36,096 bases of DNA from Chloroflexota bacterium (GTDB lineage Bacteria > Chloroflexota > Anaerolineae > Anaerolineales > E44-bin32): the NCBI GenBank assembly GCA_027298025.1, contig JAPUGV010000129.1:1-36096 (forward strand), in the 5' to 3' direction. The notes under the pieces are model-generated. The model was not told where the DNA came from. It worked only from the letters and a program-made list of their open reading frames with translations, and did no database searches. The stretch's first letter is position 1. Each line of letters starts with the position of its first letter. Both the position numbers and the translations under genes were made by a program. This document shows, one piece after another, positions 26,294 to 36,096 of this stretch.

Positions 26294-28774
26294 GTGGCCG
26301 ACAAGATGGAACGCTTCACACAAAGGGCCAGAAGGGTGCTCAGCCTGGCGCACGAGGAGGCTGAGCGCTTGCATCATAACTATATCGGCACCGAACATCT
26401 GCTGCTCGGATTGATCCGAGAAGAAGGTGGGATCGCCGGGCGTGTGTTGCGCGACCTCGGGTTGGATCCGGCCAGGGTCAAGGAGATGGTCGAACGCCTG
26501 ACCGGCGTAGGGCGAAACCCGAGCAGTCGCATCGAGCTGGCACCTGGAACCGAACAGGTGCTCCAAATGGGTATCGAGGAAGCCCGGCGCATGGGGCATC
26601 ACTACATCGGTACCGAACACCTGCTGCTCGGAATGGTCCGACAGGGCGAAGGCGTGGGGATGGACGTGCTCCGCAGGCTCGGGATTACTCCAGAGCAAAT
26701 CCGCCGCCAGACGCGACGAGCGCTTCAAGAGACTCCTACCCGGCACGCCGGTCGGTCTTCCAGTCGAGAGCGCAAAGAAAAGCGGGTCAAGACGCCCATG
26801 ATCGATCAACTCGCGTCTGACCTCACTGGAATGGCGGAGGAAAACAAGCTGGATCCGGTTATCGGCCGTCAAATGGAGATCGAGCGGGTCATCCAGATCC
26901 TGGCTAGGCGCACTAAGAACAACCCCGCATTGATCGGTGACCCGGGCGTAGGAAAGACGGCCATCGCGGAAGGGCTCGCTCAGCGCATTGTGGACGGCGA
27001 GACCCCTGAGCCGCTACTGGGTAAACGAGTGCTTCAGCTGGACGTGGGCTCGCTCGTTGCGGGCACCATGTATCGCGGCCAATTCGAGGAGCGACTCAAA
27101 CGGGTCATCGACGAGCTGAAATCATCCGGCGCCATACTGTTTATCGACGAAGTCCACATGTTGGTCGGCGCCGGCTCCGCGGGCTCCTCCGTGGATGCTG
27201 CAAACATATTGAAGCCGGCGCTTGCGCGGGGTGAGCTGCAGGTCATTGGCGCCACGACGCAGGACGATTACCGCAAGTACATTGAGAGCGATTCCGCTCT
27301 TGAGCGTCGCTTCCAGCCAGTTTACGTCGACGAGCCGACTATCGAAGAGACGATCGAGATCCTGCATGGAATTCGGGCGCGATATGAAGACCATCACAAG
27401 CTCGTCATCACAGATGAAGCGCTGGAAGCCGCAACCCTCCTTTCTTCCAGATACGTGACGGATCGCTTCCTGCCGGATAAGGCCATCGACCTCATCGACG
27501 AATCCGCTTCCAGAGTGCGGATGTATAAAAGTCCCGTCGCGCGCTCCTTGCGAGAGACGGTGGAGAAATTGAGAGACACTCGCCAAGCTCATGTATCGGC
27601 CATGGAAGAGGATCGCTACGACGATGCTCAGGAGCTGGTGGAGCAGGAAAGCGAGCTGGAAGAGAAGCTGGCTCAGCTACGCCTGGGGTGGGAGCGCAGC
27701 GAGGATAGCCCTAAGGTAACCGCAGAAGATATCGCTGAAGTCTTGTCGATGTGGACCGGCGTGCCGGTCACGCAGATTGCCCAGGAAGAGTCGGAACGCT
27801 TGCTCCAAATGGAAGATGCACTCCACGAGCGGATCGTTGGACAGGACGAGGCCATTGAGGCCATAGCCAAGGCAGTCCGAAGGGCTCGCGCGGGGCTGAA
27901 GGATCCCAAGCGGCCGGTCGGCTCCTTCGTGTTTCTCGGCCCGACCGGAGTGGGAAAGACGGAACTCACCAAGGCGCTGGCTGACTTCATGTTCGGCAGC
28001 GATGAAGCGCTTATTCAGATCGACATGTCGGAGTTTATGGAGCGCCACTCGGTCAGCCGCTTGGTAGGTGCGCCTCCGGGCTACGTGGGGTATGACGATG
28101 CGGGACAGCTGACGGAGGCCATCCGAAGGCGACCGTATTCCATCGTTGTTTTCGACGAGATCGAAAAGGCACACAACGAAGTCCACAATATGCTTCTTCA
28201 AATCATGGAAGAGGGTCGGCTGACCGATGCCCGCGGGCGCAAGGTCGACTTTCGACATGCATTGATTGTGATGACTTCAAATTTGGGTGCCGATCTGATC
28301 ATCAATCAATCCCGGCTGGGTTTCTCTACCCAGCTCAACGGGGAGCTAGAGGAGCGGCTGGCATACGATGAAATGCATCGCCGCTTGACTGAAGCGCTGA
28401 AGAAGGAATTTCGTCCCGAATTCATCAATCGGGTCGACTCGGTGATTGTTTTCCATGCGCTTAGCAGGGAGCAGATCAAGGCCATCGTGGACCTGGAGTT
28501 GGCCAAAGTAGCTCTGCGGCTTGAAGACCACAGCTTGAAGCTGCGCTCCACGGATGAGGCGCGCGAGCTGCTGGCTAAATTAGGTTACGATCCCGAGATG
28601 GGAGCCCGGCCGCTCAAAAGGGTGATCCAGGCCAAGGTGGAAGATGCGTTGTCCGATGCGATGCTCAGCGGCGAATTTGAGGACGGTGACATCGTGCTGA
28701 TTGACGCAGCCGACGACGAATTATTTCTTACGCACGGGACCCCAGAGCAAGAAGAGGCTGTGGCCGCCGGCTGA
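26294..28774 (+). CDS. clpC: ATP-dependent Clp protease ATP-binding subunit ClpC
   Basis: Two N-domain repeats ([20 protein letters not shown] / [16 protein letters not shown]), two Walker A motifs ([31 protein letters not shown]); GTG start. Confidence 0.96.
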   Translation: MADKMERFTQRARRVLSLAHEEAERLHHNYIGTEHLLLGLIREEGGIAGRVLRDLGLDPARVKEMVERLTGVGRNPSSRIELAPGTEQVLQMGIEEARRMGHHYIGTEHLLLGMVRQGEGVGMDVLRRLGITPEQIRRQTRRALQETPTRHAGRSSSRERKEKRVKTPMIDQLASDLTGMAEENKLDPVIGRQMEIERVIQILARRTKNNPALIGDPGVGKTAIAEGLAQRIVDGETPEPLLGKRVLQLDVGSLVAGTMYRGQFEERLKRVIDELKSSGAILFIDEVHMLVGAGSAGSSVDAANILKPALARGELQVIGATTQDDYRKYIESDSALERRFQPVYVDEPTIEETIEILHGIRARYEDHHKLVITDEALEAATLLSSRYVTDRFLPDKAIDLIDESASRVRMYKSPVARSLRETVEKLRDTRQAHVSAMEEDRYDDAQELVEQESELEEKLAQLRLGWERSEDSPKVTAEDIAEVLSMWTGVPVTQIAQEESERLLQMEDALHERIVGQDEAIEAIAKAVRRARAGLKDPKRPVGSFVFLGPTGVGKTELTKALADFMFGSDEALIQIDMSEFMERHSVSRLVGAPPGYVGYDDAGQLTEAIRRRPYSIVVFDEIEKAHNEVHNMLLQIMEEGRLTDARGRKVDFRHALIVMTSNLGADLIINQSRLGFSTQLNGELEERLAYDEMHRRLTEALKKEFRPEFINRVDSVIVFHALSREQIKAIVDLELAKVALRLEDHSLKLRSTDEARELLAKLGYDPEMGARPLKRVIQAKVEDALSDAMLSGEFEDGDIVLIDAADDELFLTHGTPEQEEAVAAG

Positions 28775-28799
28775 GCTTCGGCTGGATCCAATCGGATGG

Positions 28800-28826
28800 G
28801 GGCTGTCCAAATGGGCAGCCCTTTTT
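28800..28826 (+). terminator. Rho-independent terminator after clpC
   Basis: GGGCTGTCC-AAAT-GGGCAGCCC-TTTTT. Confidence 0.88.
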
Positions 28827-28885
28827 GGTTTAAGTTTGCTCGGCTTGAAACTGGCCTTCCGCACTTTCCGATTGCCTGAGTTCGA

Positions 28886-30124
28886 TCACTCGGAGCTCGC
28901 TCCGGACATTTTCATGGCGGTCTGAAGTAAATCGATGGCCTCGCGTTCGATCGCGGAAATTTCCATCACATGTGCCGAGAGCACCTCCCGCATCGCCGCG
29001 ACTTCCTCATCTGACATCGGAAATTCATCCGAGGCAATCGAGTGGATCTCCAAGAGTCGAGTGTTGATTCGCTTGATCTCGGCCAACGCGTTGCCGCCAC
29101 CGTCGAGAAAGAGATCGCGCCTGGATATGGACAACTCCTTGGCCTCCTTGAGAAGGGGGACTTCATCGGGAAGCAACGCCTCGGACAGTTCGCGCCAGGA
29201 CTTGCTGCTCACCCGGAATTGCTCGCCGGCTTCCCTAAGTTTGGGCCTGCCCAGGATCAGGGCGGCCTCGTCCAGGAAATCAGCGTACAGGTTTCGATCG
29301 TCCACCTGATTGGAGGGGAAAGTACGGGCCCACCCGAACGCGCCTGGCTGAAATCCGAATCCCGCCAGTGCTGCATACATTCTGCTCCCCGGCGCGAGGT
29401 TCCGCTCCCAACTCTGCTTGTTGCGGGTGTTTGTTAGCATCTTAGCCCACTTCTCATAGGCCGCGAAACCAAAGTTATCCCGCCCTCCCTTGGGAGGCGC
29501 TTCGTCATAGAGCGCAATACATTGCCAAATGCCCTTCTGGATGGCGCCAGGCAGCTTATTCAAATCGGGTGCGCCAAGCGCCAACACGCGAAACTTGTGC
29601 TTTTTCACCCGCGCTCTGGCGGATGCCAATTCATCTGTCGTTACGGAGAGCGAGCGGCTCGAGCGGTCCGCAACATTGACTGCTCCGTTCTCGTAGCCAT
29701 AGACGACGACGGGCATTATGGCCCACATCTGCTCGTCCTGAGCAAGGGCGTTGTAGGGCAGGCTAAATCCGTCCGCCCAAACCATGGCGGGGCGACCGCC
29801 CTCCAGTATGTCGATCAGGTTTCGCTCGCCTTTGCCGGGGTCGGTGGTATGGAACAGATCCTGCGGAATCGCGAGTCGTTCCAGCATCGTGTCCAGCGGG
29901 TCGAATGTGTTTCGGGAAAGCAGGGATACAAATGGGTCGGTATCCTTGTAATCGAAGACGAAATAGCCGAACGCGGCACCCCCGCTGATCCCCATGAGCA
30001 TCGCCTCCGAGATGGCGTGCCCAGTTTCGGGGATCTCGACGCCCTGATAGGCCAAAACGTTGTGGACCGAACCCGTCTCCCAGTGCCGCCCGTTGAATTG
30101 AGTGTATATAGGTAGGATTGGCAT
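28886..30124 (-). CDS. BtrH N-terminal domain / DUF4872-like protein
   Basis: FNGRHWETGSVHNVLAYQGVEIPETGHAISEAMLMGISGGAAFGYFVFDY resembles the BtrH_N core; remainder DUF4872-like; start taken at MPILPIYTQ. Confidence 0.65.
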   Translation of the reverse strand: MPILPIYTQFNGRHWETGSVHNVLAYQGVEIPETGHAISEAMLMGISGGAAFGYFVFDYKDTDPFVSLLSRNTFDPLDTMLERLAIPQDLFHTTDPGKGERNLIDILEGGRPAMVWADGFSLPYNALAQDEQMWAIMPVVVYGYENGAVNVADRSSRSLSVTTDELASARARVKKHKFRVLALGAPDLNKLPGAIQKGIWQCIALYDEAPPKGGRDNFGFAAYEKWAKMLTNTRNKQSWERNLAPGSRMYAALAGFGFQPGAFGWARTFPSNQVDDRNLYADFLDEAALILGRPKLREAGEQFRVSSKSWRELSEALLPDEVPLLKEAKELSISRRDLFLDGGGNALAEIKRINTRLLEIHSIASDEFPMSDEEVAAMREVLSAHVMEISAIEREAIDLLQTAMKMSGASSE

Positions 30125-30228
30125 ACTGACGTTCCACCCGAGTAGCGGATTCTGCGATTCTAAAGGAATTGCGGATCGAGTAGAAAACATAGAGACGTAG
30201 TCTCGACTTTTAAAGTGCCAACTCCCGA

Positions 30229-31431
30229 TCAGGCCAACCCGCGTGATTCCTTTAAGGCGTGTATCGCATCCGCGGCGCGCTGGACGCCTCCCGCCTCCTC
30301 GAACGAGCGGCGAATCTGCCCGAGCCCAAAAGTTGTGGAAGATTTGGTTAGGAGCGACTCCACCGCTTGGCGCAACTTTACGGATGTCAGCCGACTCGAA
30401 TCCAAGTAGAGTCCCGCGTTCAACTGCTCTACTCGAGCGGCATTGATGGCTTGCTCGATGGTATTCGGAACCACAATCATCGGCACTCCGTACATGACCG
30501 ACTCGCTGATGCTGTTCATACCCCCATGCGTGATGAAGACGTCGGATTGCTCCAACACCGAAAGCTGTGGGACATACTGTTCGATCCTGAAATTCGTGGG
30601 GGTGGCCCCTAACGCCTCCGGATCGATCGCCCTGCCTACCGACAGGATTACTAGATACTCGGTTTCCGCGAACGCCTTAATGCAGGCTCGAAAGAAATCC
30701 AGATTGGCTTGGTAGACGGTTCCAACAGCGATGTAGATCAGCCTTTGCCCCGCCCGCTTTTGAATCGTCATGGGAGCTTCCTGGCGCGCCAATTCGATCT
30801 GGGGGCCCACGTACAGGTAGGAATCGTCAAAATGCTTCTCATACGGTTGGAAGTGGCGCGAGGAGTACACAATGTTGAGCTCCGCGGAGCTCGACAATAC
30901 GTTGAGGGCCTTTGGGTCTCGTAGCCTGTAATCTTTCACGATCTTCGCGGTCTGGCGTTGAAGGCGACGCCAGTAACCATAACCCGGTCGTATGCTTCGC
31001 ATCCCTTTGCGCAGGACCCGCCAATCACTGAGTACCGTTCTCCAGTAGAAGGGCAGATGAGGAAAACTCGCAACAGCCGGAATGCGCATTTGACGGCTTG
31101 CGATCTTGCCCCAGGGGGCGCTCATGTCGAACATCAGGTAGTCGGGCCTTTCTTCCGCGATCGACGACAGCACATCCGGCAGGAGAGCATAGGTCGCCTC
31201 CGCCACTTGGTACCCTAGATGAACGACATGGGCGACTTTGCGGGTCTGCTCGAAGGAGTAGGAGCTGCTGTAGGCACGAAAGTGCGCCCCCGTCACTTGA
31301 ATGCGGGCTTCGAAAGTGGCTGTGGAGAAGTAGGTCACCTCATCCCCGCGCACGACTAGCTCCCGGATTAGCGGCAGGGTCGGGTTCACATGTCCGTGAA
31401 AAGGGATGTTGTAAAACCAGACGCTGGCCAT
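30229..31431 (-). CDS. MGT-type (macrolide/UDP-glycosyltransferase, GT1) glycosyltransferase
   Basis: FHGHVNPTLPLIRELVVRGDEVTYFST; PSPG-like VFITHGGMNSISESVMYGVPMIVVPNTIEQ. Confidence 0.92.
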   Translation of the reverse strand: MASVWFYNIPFHGHVNPTLPLIRELVVRGDEVTYFSTATFEARIQVTGAHFRAYSSSYSFEQTRKVAHVVHLGYQVAEATYALLPDVLSSIAEERPDYLMFDMSAPWGKIASRQMRIPAVASFPHLPFYWRTVLSDWRVLRKGMRSIRPGYGYWRRLQRQTAKIVKDYRLRDPKALNVLSSSAELNIVYSSRHFQPYEKHFDDSYLYVGPQIELARQEAPMTIQKRAGQRLIYIAVGTVYQANLDFFRACIKAFAETEYLVILSVGRAIDPEALGATPTNFRIEQYVPQLSVLEQSDVFITHGGMNSISESVMYGVPMIVVPNTIEQAINAARVEQLNAGLYLDSSRLTSVKLRQAVESLLTKSSTTFGLGQIRRSFEEAGGVQRAADAIHALKESRGLA

Positions 31432-31530
31432 CTGGGTGGATAGTAACCTGCGACCCGAAGGCCGGGCAAGGGAAGTGTAGTGTTGTAGCTTCCCGGTTAG
31501 ATATAATCCAGTTCCCCCTGCGAGACGAGC

Positions 31531-32895
31531 ATGGCAAAGACCCGGACTCAATACGTCTGTCAACAATGTGGTCGCACAGCTGCCAAGCCGCTTGGCCGCT
31601 GCCCGCAATGCGGAGAGTGGAACAGTATGGTAGAGGAGCTGCTCAACTCGGGCCGAACTTCCGTTACTCCCGCTTCCGGACTAGGTCCAAAAAGGTTGAC
31701 GGAGATTGACGTCAGCGCCGAGGAAAGGCTCCCAATGGATAACTCTGAGTTTGCGCGCGTGTTAGGAGGGGGCGTAGTCCCTGGATCACTGGTGCTGATC
31801 GGCGGCGACCCCGGGATCGGAAAATCCACGCTGTTGCTGCAGGTGAGCGCCGATGTGGCAGCGGGTGGACCGGTCCTCTATGTCTCTGGAGAAGAGTCGG
31901 TGGCGCAGATTAAATCCCGCGCGCTGCGAGTCTCCAATGGCGCCCCACCGCCGGAAAATCTATACCTGGCGACGGAGACCGATGTGGATCGCGTCATCGG
32001 ACAGATTGAGTCTGTGGAGCCAAGATTGGCCATCATCGATTCGATCCAGACTCTTCATTCTGCGGACATTGGTTCAGCTGCGGGCTCGATCTCTCAGGTG
32101 CGCGAATGTGCCTCCCGCCTGCAAGCGGTCGCTAAATCCTCGGGTGTGGCCATATTTCTCGTTGGCCACGTCACAAAGGACGGAGCAATTGCCGGACCGC
32201 GAGTGCTGGAGCATCTGGTCGACACCGTACTTTACCTGGAAGGGGATCCCTATCACTCCTATCGACTGCTTCGATCGGTAAAGAATCGCTACGGAGCCAC
32301 GACCGAGGTAGGTGTGTTTAAAATGGGGACGTCCGGGATGGTGGAGGTGGCCAATCCGTCGGAAGCATTTTTGGCGGAGAGGCGAACGGATGCTCCCGGC
32401 TCGGCCATCGCGGTAACGATGGAGGGCTCCCGACCGCTGCTTGTGGAAGTGCAAGGCCTCACAAGCCCCACCACCTTCGGGCATCCTCGGCGAACAGCCA
32501 ACGGGGTAGATACCAACCGGCTGCTAATTATTACCGCGGTACTCACGCGTCGGGTCGGTATTCAGTTGTCGGATCAAGATATCTTCGTGAATGTCGTGGG
32601 AGGGTTGCAGGTCAAAGAGCCAGCGGCTGATTTAGCGTTGGCGACCGCCATCGCCTCGTCGGCTCGCGACCGAGCGCTCCCACCTGATCTGGCACTGATC
32701 GGTGAGATCGGACTTTCGGGAGAACTCAGACGAGTGCCCCACCTCGAGCCCCGGCTCCGCGAAGCGGTCAAGCTTGGATTCTCTTCGGTTGTGCTGCCCA
32801 AAGGCGCGGATCTAGGATTGGACCTGCCATCGGAACTGGAAGGTCATGAGGTGACGAGCCTCTCCGAGGCGCTCGAATTCGCTCTCCGGACCTGA
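31531..32895 (+). CDS. radA: DNA repair protein RadA
   Basis: N-terminal zinc finger CQQCGRTAAKPLGRCPQCGEWNS, Walker A GGDPGIGKSTLLLQ, KNRYG motif, Lon-like C-terminus. Confidence 0.97.
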   Translation: MAKTRTQYVCQQCGRTAAKPLGRCPQCGEWNSMVEELLNSGRTSVTPASGLGPKRLTEIDVSAEERLPMDNSEFARVLGGGVVPGSLVLIGGDPGIGKSTLLLQVSADVAAGGPVLYVSGEESVAQIKSRALRVSNGAPPPENLYLATETDVDRVIGQIESVEPRLAIIDSIQTLHSADIGSAAGSISQVRECASRLQAVAKSSGVAIFLVGHVTKDGAIAGPRVLEHLVDTVLYLEGDPYHSYRLLRSVKNRYGATTEVGVFKMGTSGMVEVANPSEAFLAERRTDAPGSAIAVTMEGSRPLLVEVQGLTSPTTFGHPRRTANGVDTNRLLIITAVLTRRVGIQLSDQDIFVNVVGGLQVKEPAADLALATAIASSARDRALPPDLALIGEIGLSGELRRVPHLEPRLREAVKLGFSSVVLPKGADLGLDLPSELEGHEVTSLSEALEFALRT

Positions 32896-33173
32896 TTAAC
32901 TAGTGGGCGCGGGCGTCCGATCTGACGACTTTGAAGAATCGGCCATTTTGGCGCCTAGGGATGCTCCAGATTGGGATTTCATCCCGAGCTCTTCGCCTGA
33001 TGGACGCGGCAAATAAGTCTTAAGGTTCGGACGAATTCTCCGCCGGGCTGATTGCAGTCCGAACATCTAGGCCAGAGCCTTCGGAACAACTCGCCATATT
33101 GGGCCTGCGGGCCGCGGCCCGGCCAGCCCCGGTAAGTTAATCCCTCCGGTTTTCCTTAAGATTGCAAGTTCTT

Positions 33174-33189
33174 AAAGATTCGAATCTTT
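33174..33189. repeat. 16-bp perfect palindrome upstream of dnaA
   Basis: AAAGATTCGAATCTTT is its own reverse complement; preceded by TTAAGA-N8-TCTTAA (33156-33175). Confidence 0.7.
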
Positions 33190-33350
33190 TTAGGTTGGAG
33201 TGGTCTCCGAGCATTGATCGCTCCATACCCTTCTGCTAGAATGCGAACCGCGAGCCAGGGGGACGAATTTGGTCGCGCGGGACAGATCCTCTTCAAGGAC
33301 GAGAGCCCGGCAGCAAGTTAGAAGAAAACCAAATTTCCACGGAGGTTGGG

Positions 33351-34676
33351 ATGCAGGCGGAACAACTCTGGCAGGCGGCCTTAGGCCAGCTGCAAGTTGA
33401 GATGCCACGCGCTAAATTCGAAACTTGGATTCGCGACGCCGAGCTCTTGAGCTATGAGGACGGTGAGTTTGTTGTCGGCGTAAAGACCGCATTTGCCCGC
33501 GACTGGCTGAACGATCGAATGCGACCGACGATCAAGCAGGTTCTTGGCGGCATCGCAGGCCGAACGGTCGATGTGCGGTTCGTTGTTTGGCAGCCTCAAG
33601 CGTCGAGCGCGCCCTCACATGCGGTGGGCGAGTTACAGAGCCGGGTCACAGAGCCTGCACCCACACTCACTCACCTGAATCCAAAATTCACATTTGATAC
33701 GTTCGTGGTGGGAAAGAGCAACCGGCTGGCGCATGCCGCGGCTCTTGCAGTAACAGAACACCCCGCCGGCCCGTACAATCCGCTCTTTCTATATGGGGGA
33801 GTGGGCCTTGGAAAGACCCACTTGCTACACGCCATTACAAGGGCCAGCCTCGCCGCGGGACGCAAGGCGGTGTATGTTTCGTCGGAAGAATTCACAAATG
33901 ACCTGATTGATGCCATCCGCACCCACAACACGTCCGAATTTCGGGAGCGATATCGTCAAGCAGATATCTTACTGGTCGATGATGTGCAGTTCATCGCAGG
34001 CAAGGAGGCGACCCAGGAAGAGTTCTTCCACACATTCAATGCCCTGCACGCGCAGGAGCGTCAGGTCGTTCTATCCTCAGACCGACCCCCCAAAGCCTTC
34101 GTAACGCTAGAAGAGCGCCTCCGATCCCGATTCGAGTGGGGGCTGGCGGCGGACATACAAGCTCCGGATCTGGAAACCAAAGTCGCAATCCTGCGCGCAA
34201 AGGTGGAGCGAGAGGGACGGCGCGTATCGCAGGAACACCTTGAATTAATTGCCCGGCGCGCGCAGCGGAACATCCGTGAATTAGAGGGCGCCCTGACCCG
34301 CGCGCTCGCTTATTCGGACCTGACAGGAACTTCACTGGATGAGGAGACGATCGAAGCTGCCCTGTCCGATTTGGCGCCTCGCACAGCAAGTCTGACACCC
34401 GATCGCATAATCTCGGCTGTTGCTCAGCAGTATCAAATACCGGAAGAGGATCTGCTTGGGCGCCGGCGAACTCGGCAGATTGCCTTGCCCCGCCAGGTGG
34501 CCATGTACCTCATCCGGGAGGAAACCGACACATCGCTACCCAAGATCGGTCAGGCGTTAGGGGGTAGGGATCATACGACCGTCATGTATGGCCATGATCG
34601 AATATCGGATCTCATTGAACGCGACGACGGACTCCGGCGACAGGTGCATGCAATTCGCGATCTACTGTATGGCTAG
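33351..34676 (+). CDS. dnaA: Chromosomal replication initiator protein DnaA
   Basis: [47 protein letters not shown], signature [15 protein letters not shown]. Confidence 0.97.
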   Translation: MQAEQLWQAALGQLQVEMPRAKFETWIRDAELLSYEDGEFVVGVKTAFARDWLNDRMRPTIKQVLGGIAGRTVDVRFVVWQPQASSAPSHAVGELQSRVTEPAPTLTHLNPKFTFDTFVVGKSNRLAHAAALAVTEHPAGPYNPLFLYGGVGLGKTHLLHAITRASLAAGRKAVYVSSEEFTNDLIDAIRTHNTSEFRERYRQADILLVDDVQFIAGKEATQEEFFHTFNALHAQERQVVLSSDRPPKAFVTLEERLRSRFEWGLAADIQAPDLETKVAILRAKVEREGRRVSQEHLELIARRAQRNIRELEGALTRALAYSDLTGTSLDEETIEAALSDLAPRTASLTPDRIISAVAQQYQIPEEDLLGRRRTRQIALPRQVAMYLIREETDTSLPKIGQALGGRDHTTVMYGHDRISDLIERDDGLRRQVHAIRDLLYG

Positions 34677-34707
34677 GATCTGAGCCTACGTATGCGCATC
34701 TCCAAGA

Positions 34708-34735
34708 AAAATGGCCGCCCCAGGGCGGCCATTTT
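34708..34735. terminator. Bidirectional terminator between dnaA and convergent response regulator
   Basis: AAAATGGCCGCCC-CA-GGGCGGCCATTTT. Confidence 0.9.
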
Positions 34736-34756
34736 GGATCCTGAGGCAAGGTTGGT

Positions 34757-35155
34757 CTAATCGCCAACAACCTTCTGGATCGTGGCCTGCAACTGATTGA
34801 TTGAGAACGGCTTAGCTACGAAGGCATCCGCGCCCGCCTGTGCCGCGGCAGCACGCTCGCGGGCAAGAACCAGCGCGCTGACGACGATGGTAGGGATCTT
34901 GGAGAGCGGAGGTGAGGCGCGCAGTTGCCGGATAAAGGTGATGCCATCCACTTCGGGCATCATCAAGTCGGTGAGTATGAGATCCGGGGGTTCATCCTGC
35001 AGCAAGGTCAGGGCCTCTTCGACGCTGTAGGCCAGGCGCACTTCATAGCCGTTGCGAACCAGCAGCTCCCGAATTATGGTGCAGTAGGAGGCGTCATCGT
35101 CCACAACCAGGACGCGAGGGAGGGGGGAATTCATCTTCAGTGGGTTAGCGTCCAT
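34757..35155 (-). CDS. Stand-alone response regulator receiver (CheY-like)
   Basis: VLVVDDDASYCTIIRELL, PPDLILTDLMMPEVDG, VVSALV, DAFVAKPFSINQL; start could also be 35134. Confidence 0.92.
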   Translation of the reverse strand: MDANPLKMNSPLPRVLVVDDDASYCTIIRELLVRNGYEVRLAYSVEEALTLLQDEPPDLILTDLMMPEVDGITFIRQLRASPPLSKIPTIVVSALVLARERAAAAQAGADAFVAKPFSINQLQATIQKVVGD

Positions 35156-35298
35156 GGCTTGCGGCTTGCAAGCTTCATGCCGCTGATACAATTGGCCGGC
35201 GAGCGAGTCTACACGGCGAAGCGGATTTCGCGCCAGCAGGAGGATCGAAGGATTCGCCGAATTTCGCAATTTTTGATGAACACTCGGGAGAGGGCGAC

Positions 35299-35817
35299 GT
35301 GACCGAAGGGTCCGACCTAGAAGGATTGACATTACTCGGCAGCGAAGCGCAACCGAGCAAGCAGCTGGAAACCTTCCCAAACCATCATCCCGGGCGCCGA
35401 TATGTGGTGCGCCTGGAATCCGATGAATTCACCTGTGTCTGCCCCGCAACCGACCAGCCAGACTTCGCCACGATCACTGTCGAGTACATCCCTAGCGAAA
35501 AGATCCTGGAATCCAAATCGTTCAAGCTATATCTGTGGTCGTACCGCAACGAGGGTGTATTTCATGAACACGTCACGAACACCATCCTCGATGACCTGGT
35601 GGAGGCGCTCGAACCCCATTGGTGTTGGGTGCGGGGCGCCTTCAATGTGCGAGGCGGGATCGGGATTACGGTAGAAGCGGAGCACGGCAGCCGAGGCGAA
35701 TCCTCGCTGCCGCGTGGTGAGCCGCTGGATATGCGCTCGGGGTCCGATACACGCCCTCAACCCGCCGCGAAATCCCCATCCGTGTCCGATGCGCCCGCCG
35801 AACCAAATTCCGACTAG
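35299..35817 (+). CDS. queF: NADPH-dependent 7-cyano-7-deazaguanine (preQ0) reductase QueF
   Basis: FTCVCPATDQPDFATITVEYIPSEKILESKSFKLYLWSYRNEGVFHEHVTNTILDDL; GTG start. Confidence 0.95.
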   Translation: MTEGSDLEGLTLLGSEAQPSKQLETFPNHHPGRRYVVRLESDEFTCVCPATDQPDFATITVEYIPSEKILESKSFKLYLWSYRNEGVFHEHVTNTILDDLVEALEPHWCWVRGAFNVRGGIGITVEAEHGSRGESSLPRGEPLDMRSGSDTRPQPAAKSPSVSDAPAEPNSD

Positions 35818-36096
35818 ATGGGCCGCTGGTATCCGGCGGTCGTCGCACTACTTGTCACTTCCCTGGTGGTCTCCAATATCATCGCCGTCCGGCTGATCGC
35901 GATTCGCCTTTCCGACTCAATCGAGCTTACGCTTCCGGCCGCCATCGTGCTCTTCCCCATCGCCTATATCGTGGGGGATGTGTTGACGGAAGTGTATGGG
36001 TACGCAGCGGCGCGTCGGGCGGTAAGGATCGCGGTGGGCGGGCACATTGTGGCCGGGTTAGCGATCCACATCGCCGGGGGGGTCCCGGGGGCGGCG
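35818..36096 (+). CDS. Queuosine precursor transporter, YhhQ/VUT family (3' end outside window)
   Basis: Manual translation MGRWYPAVVALLVTSLVVSNIIAVRL...LPAAIVLFPIAYIVGDVLTEVYGYAAARR; ATG directly follows the queF stop. Confidence 0.9.
   Translation, partial: MGRWYPAVVALLVTSLVVSNIIAVRLIAIRLSDSIELTLPAAIVLFPIAYIVGDVLTEVYGYAAARRAVRIAVGGHIVAGLAIHIAGGVPGAA

Noticed and set aside
31502-31507. TATAAT before radA as a full promoter
   Set aside because: No convincing -35 at 16-18 nt; the best TTGTAG is only 14 nt away.
30229-31608. Upstream start at 31608 for the glycosyltransferase
   Set aside because: The extension overlaps radA and has no GT similarity; MASVWFYNIPFHGH at 31431 is the typical MGT N-terminus.
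1-36096. CRISPR array, tRNA/rRNA genes, insertion sequences, prophage
   Set aside because: No regularly spaced repeats, tRNA-like cloverleaf or transposase/integrase motifs were seen by eye; a tRNAscan/Infernal run would be needed to exclude small RNAs.

Overview
The window looks like chromosomal DNA from a high-GC bacterium, plausibly Chloroflexota (inferred from gene content and protein style only, no search run). It is mostly housekeeping and stress genes: rnhB, pcm-like, lhr, hsp20, htrA/degP-like, a J-domain protein, rpsA, clpC, radA, dnaA, and queF plus a queuosine-precursor transporter. Signalling genes and a few accessory genes are mixed in. Observations most worth a second look: (1) A ChlI-type AAA+ ORF and a VWA ORF on the minus strand (22506-24562) become one continuous chelatase-type ChlD-like protein if the ribosome slips -1 at A_AAA_AAA. 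The site has an AGGA 9 nt upstream and a hairpin 7 nt downstream. (2) Three translationally coupled genes (13361-15511) encode single-pass, coiled-coil membrane proteins, the first with a cytoplasmic helix-hairpin-helix domain. This is the best candidate for an undescribed system. (3) A receiver-GAF protein has Ser in place of the phospho-acceptor Asp and sits upstream of a paralogous receiver-GAF-PAS-histidine kinase. (4) A 5'-truncated aconitase reduced to its C-terminal swivel domain abuts rnhB. (5) A BtrH-like/DUF4872 protein with Cys replaced by Trp in the HC motif is paired with an MGT-type glycosyltransferase. (6) A perfect 18-bp duplication doubles the lipobox of an exported PCMT. No CRISPR array, rRNA, tRNA or transposase was seen.
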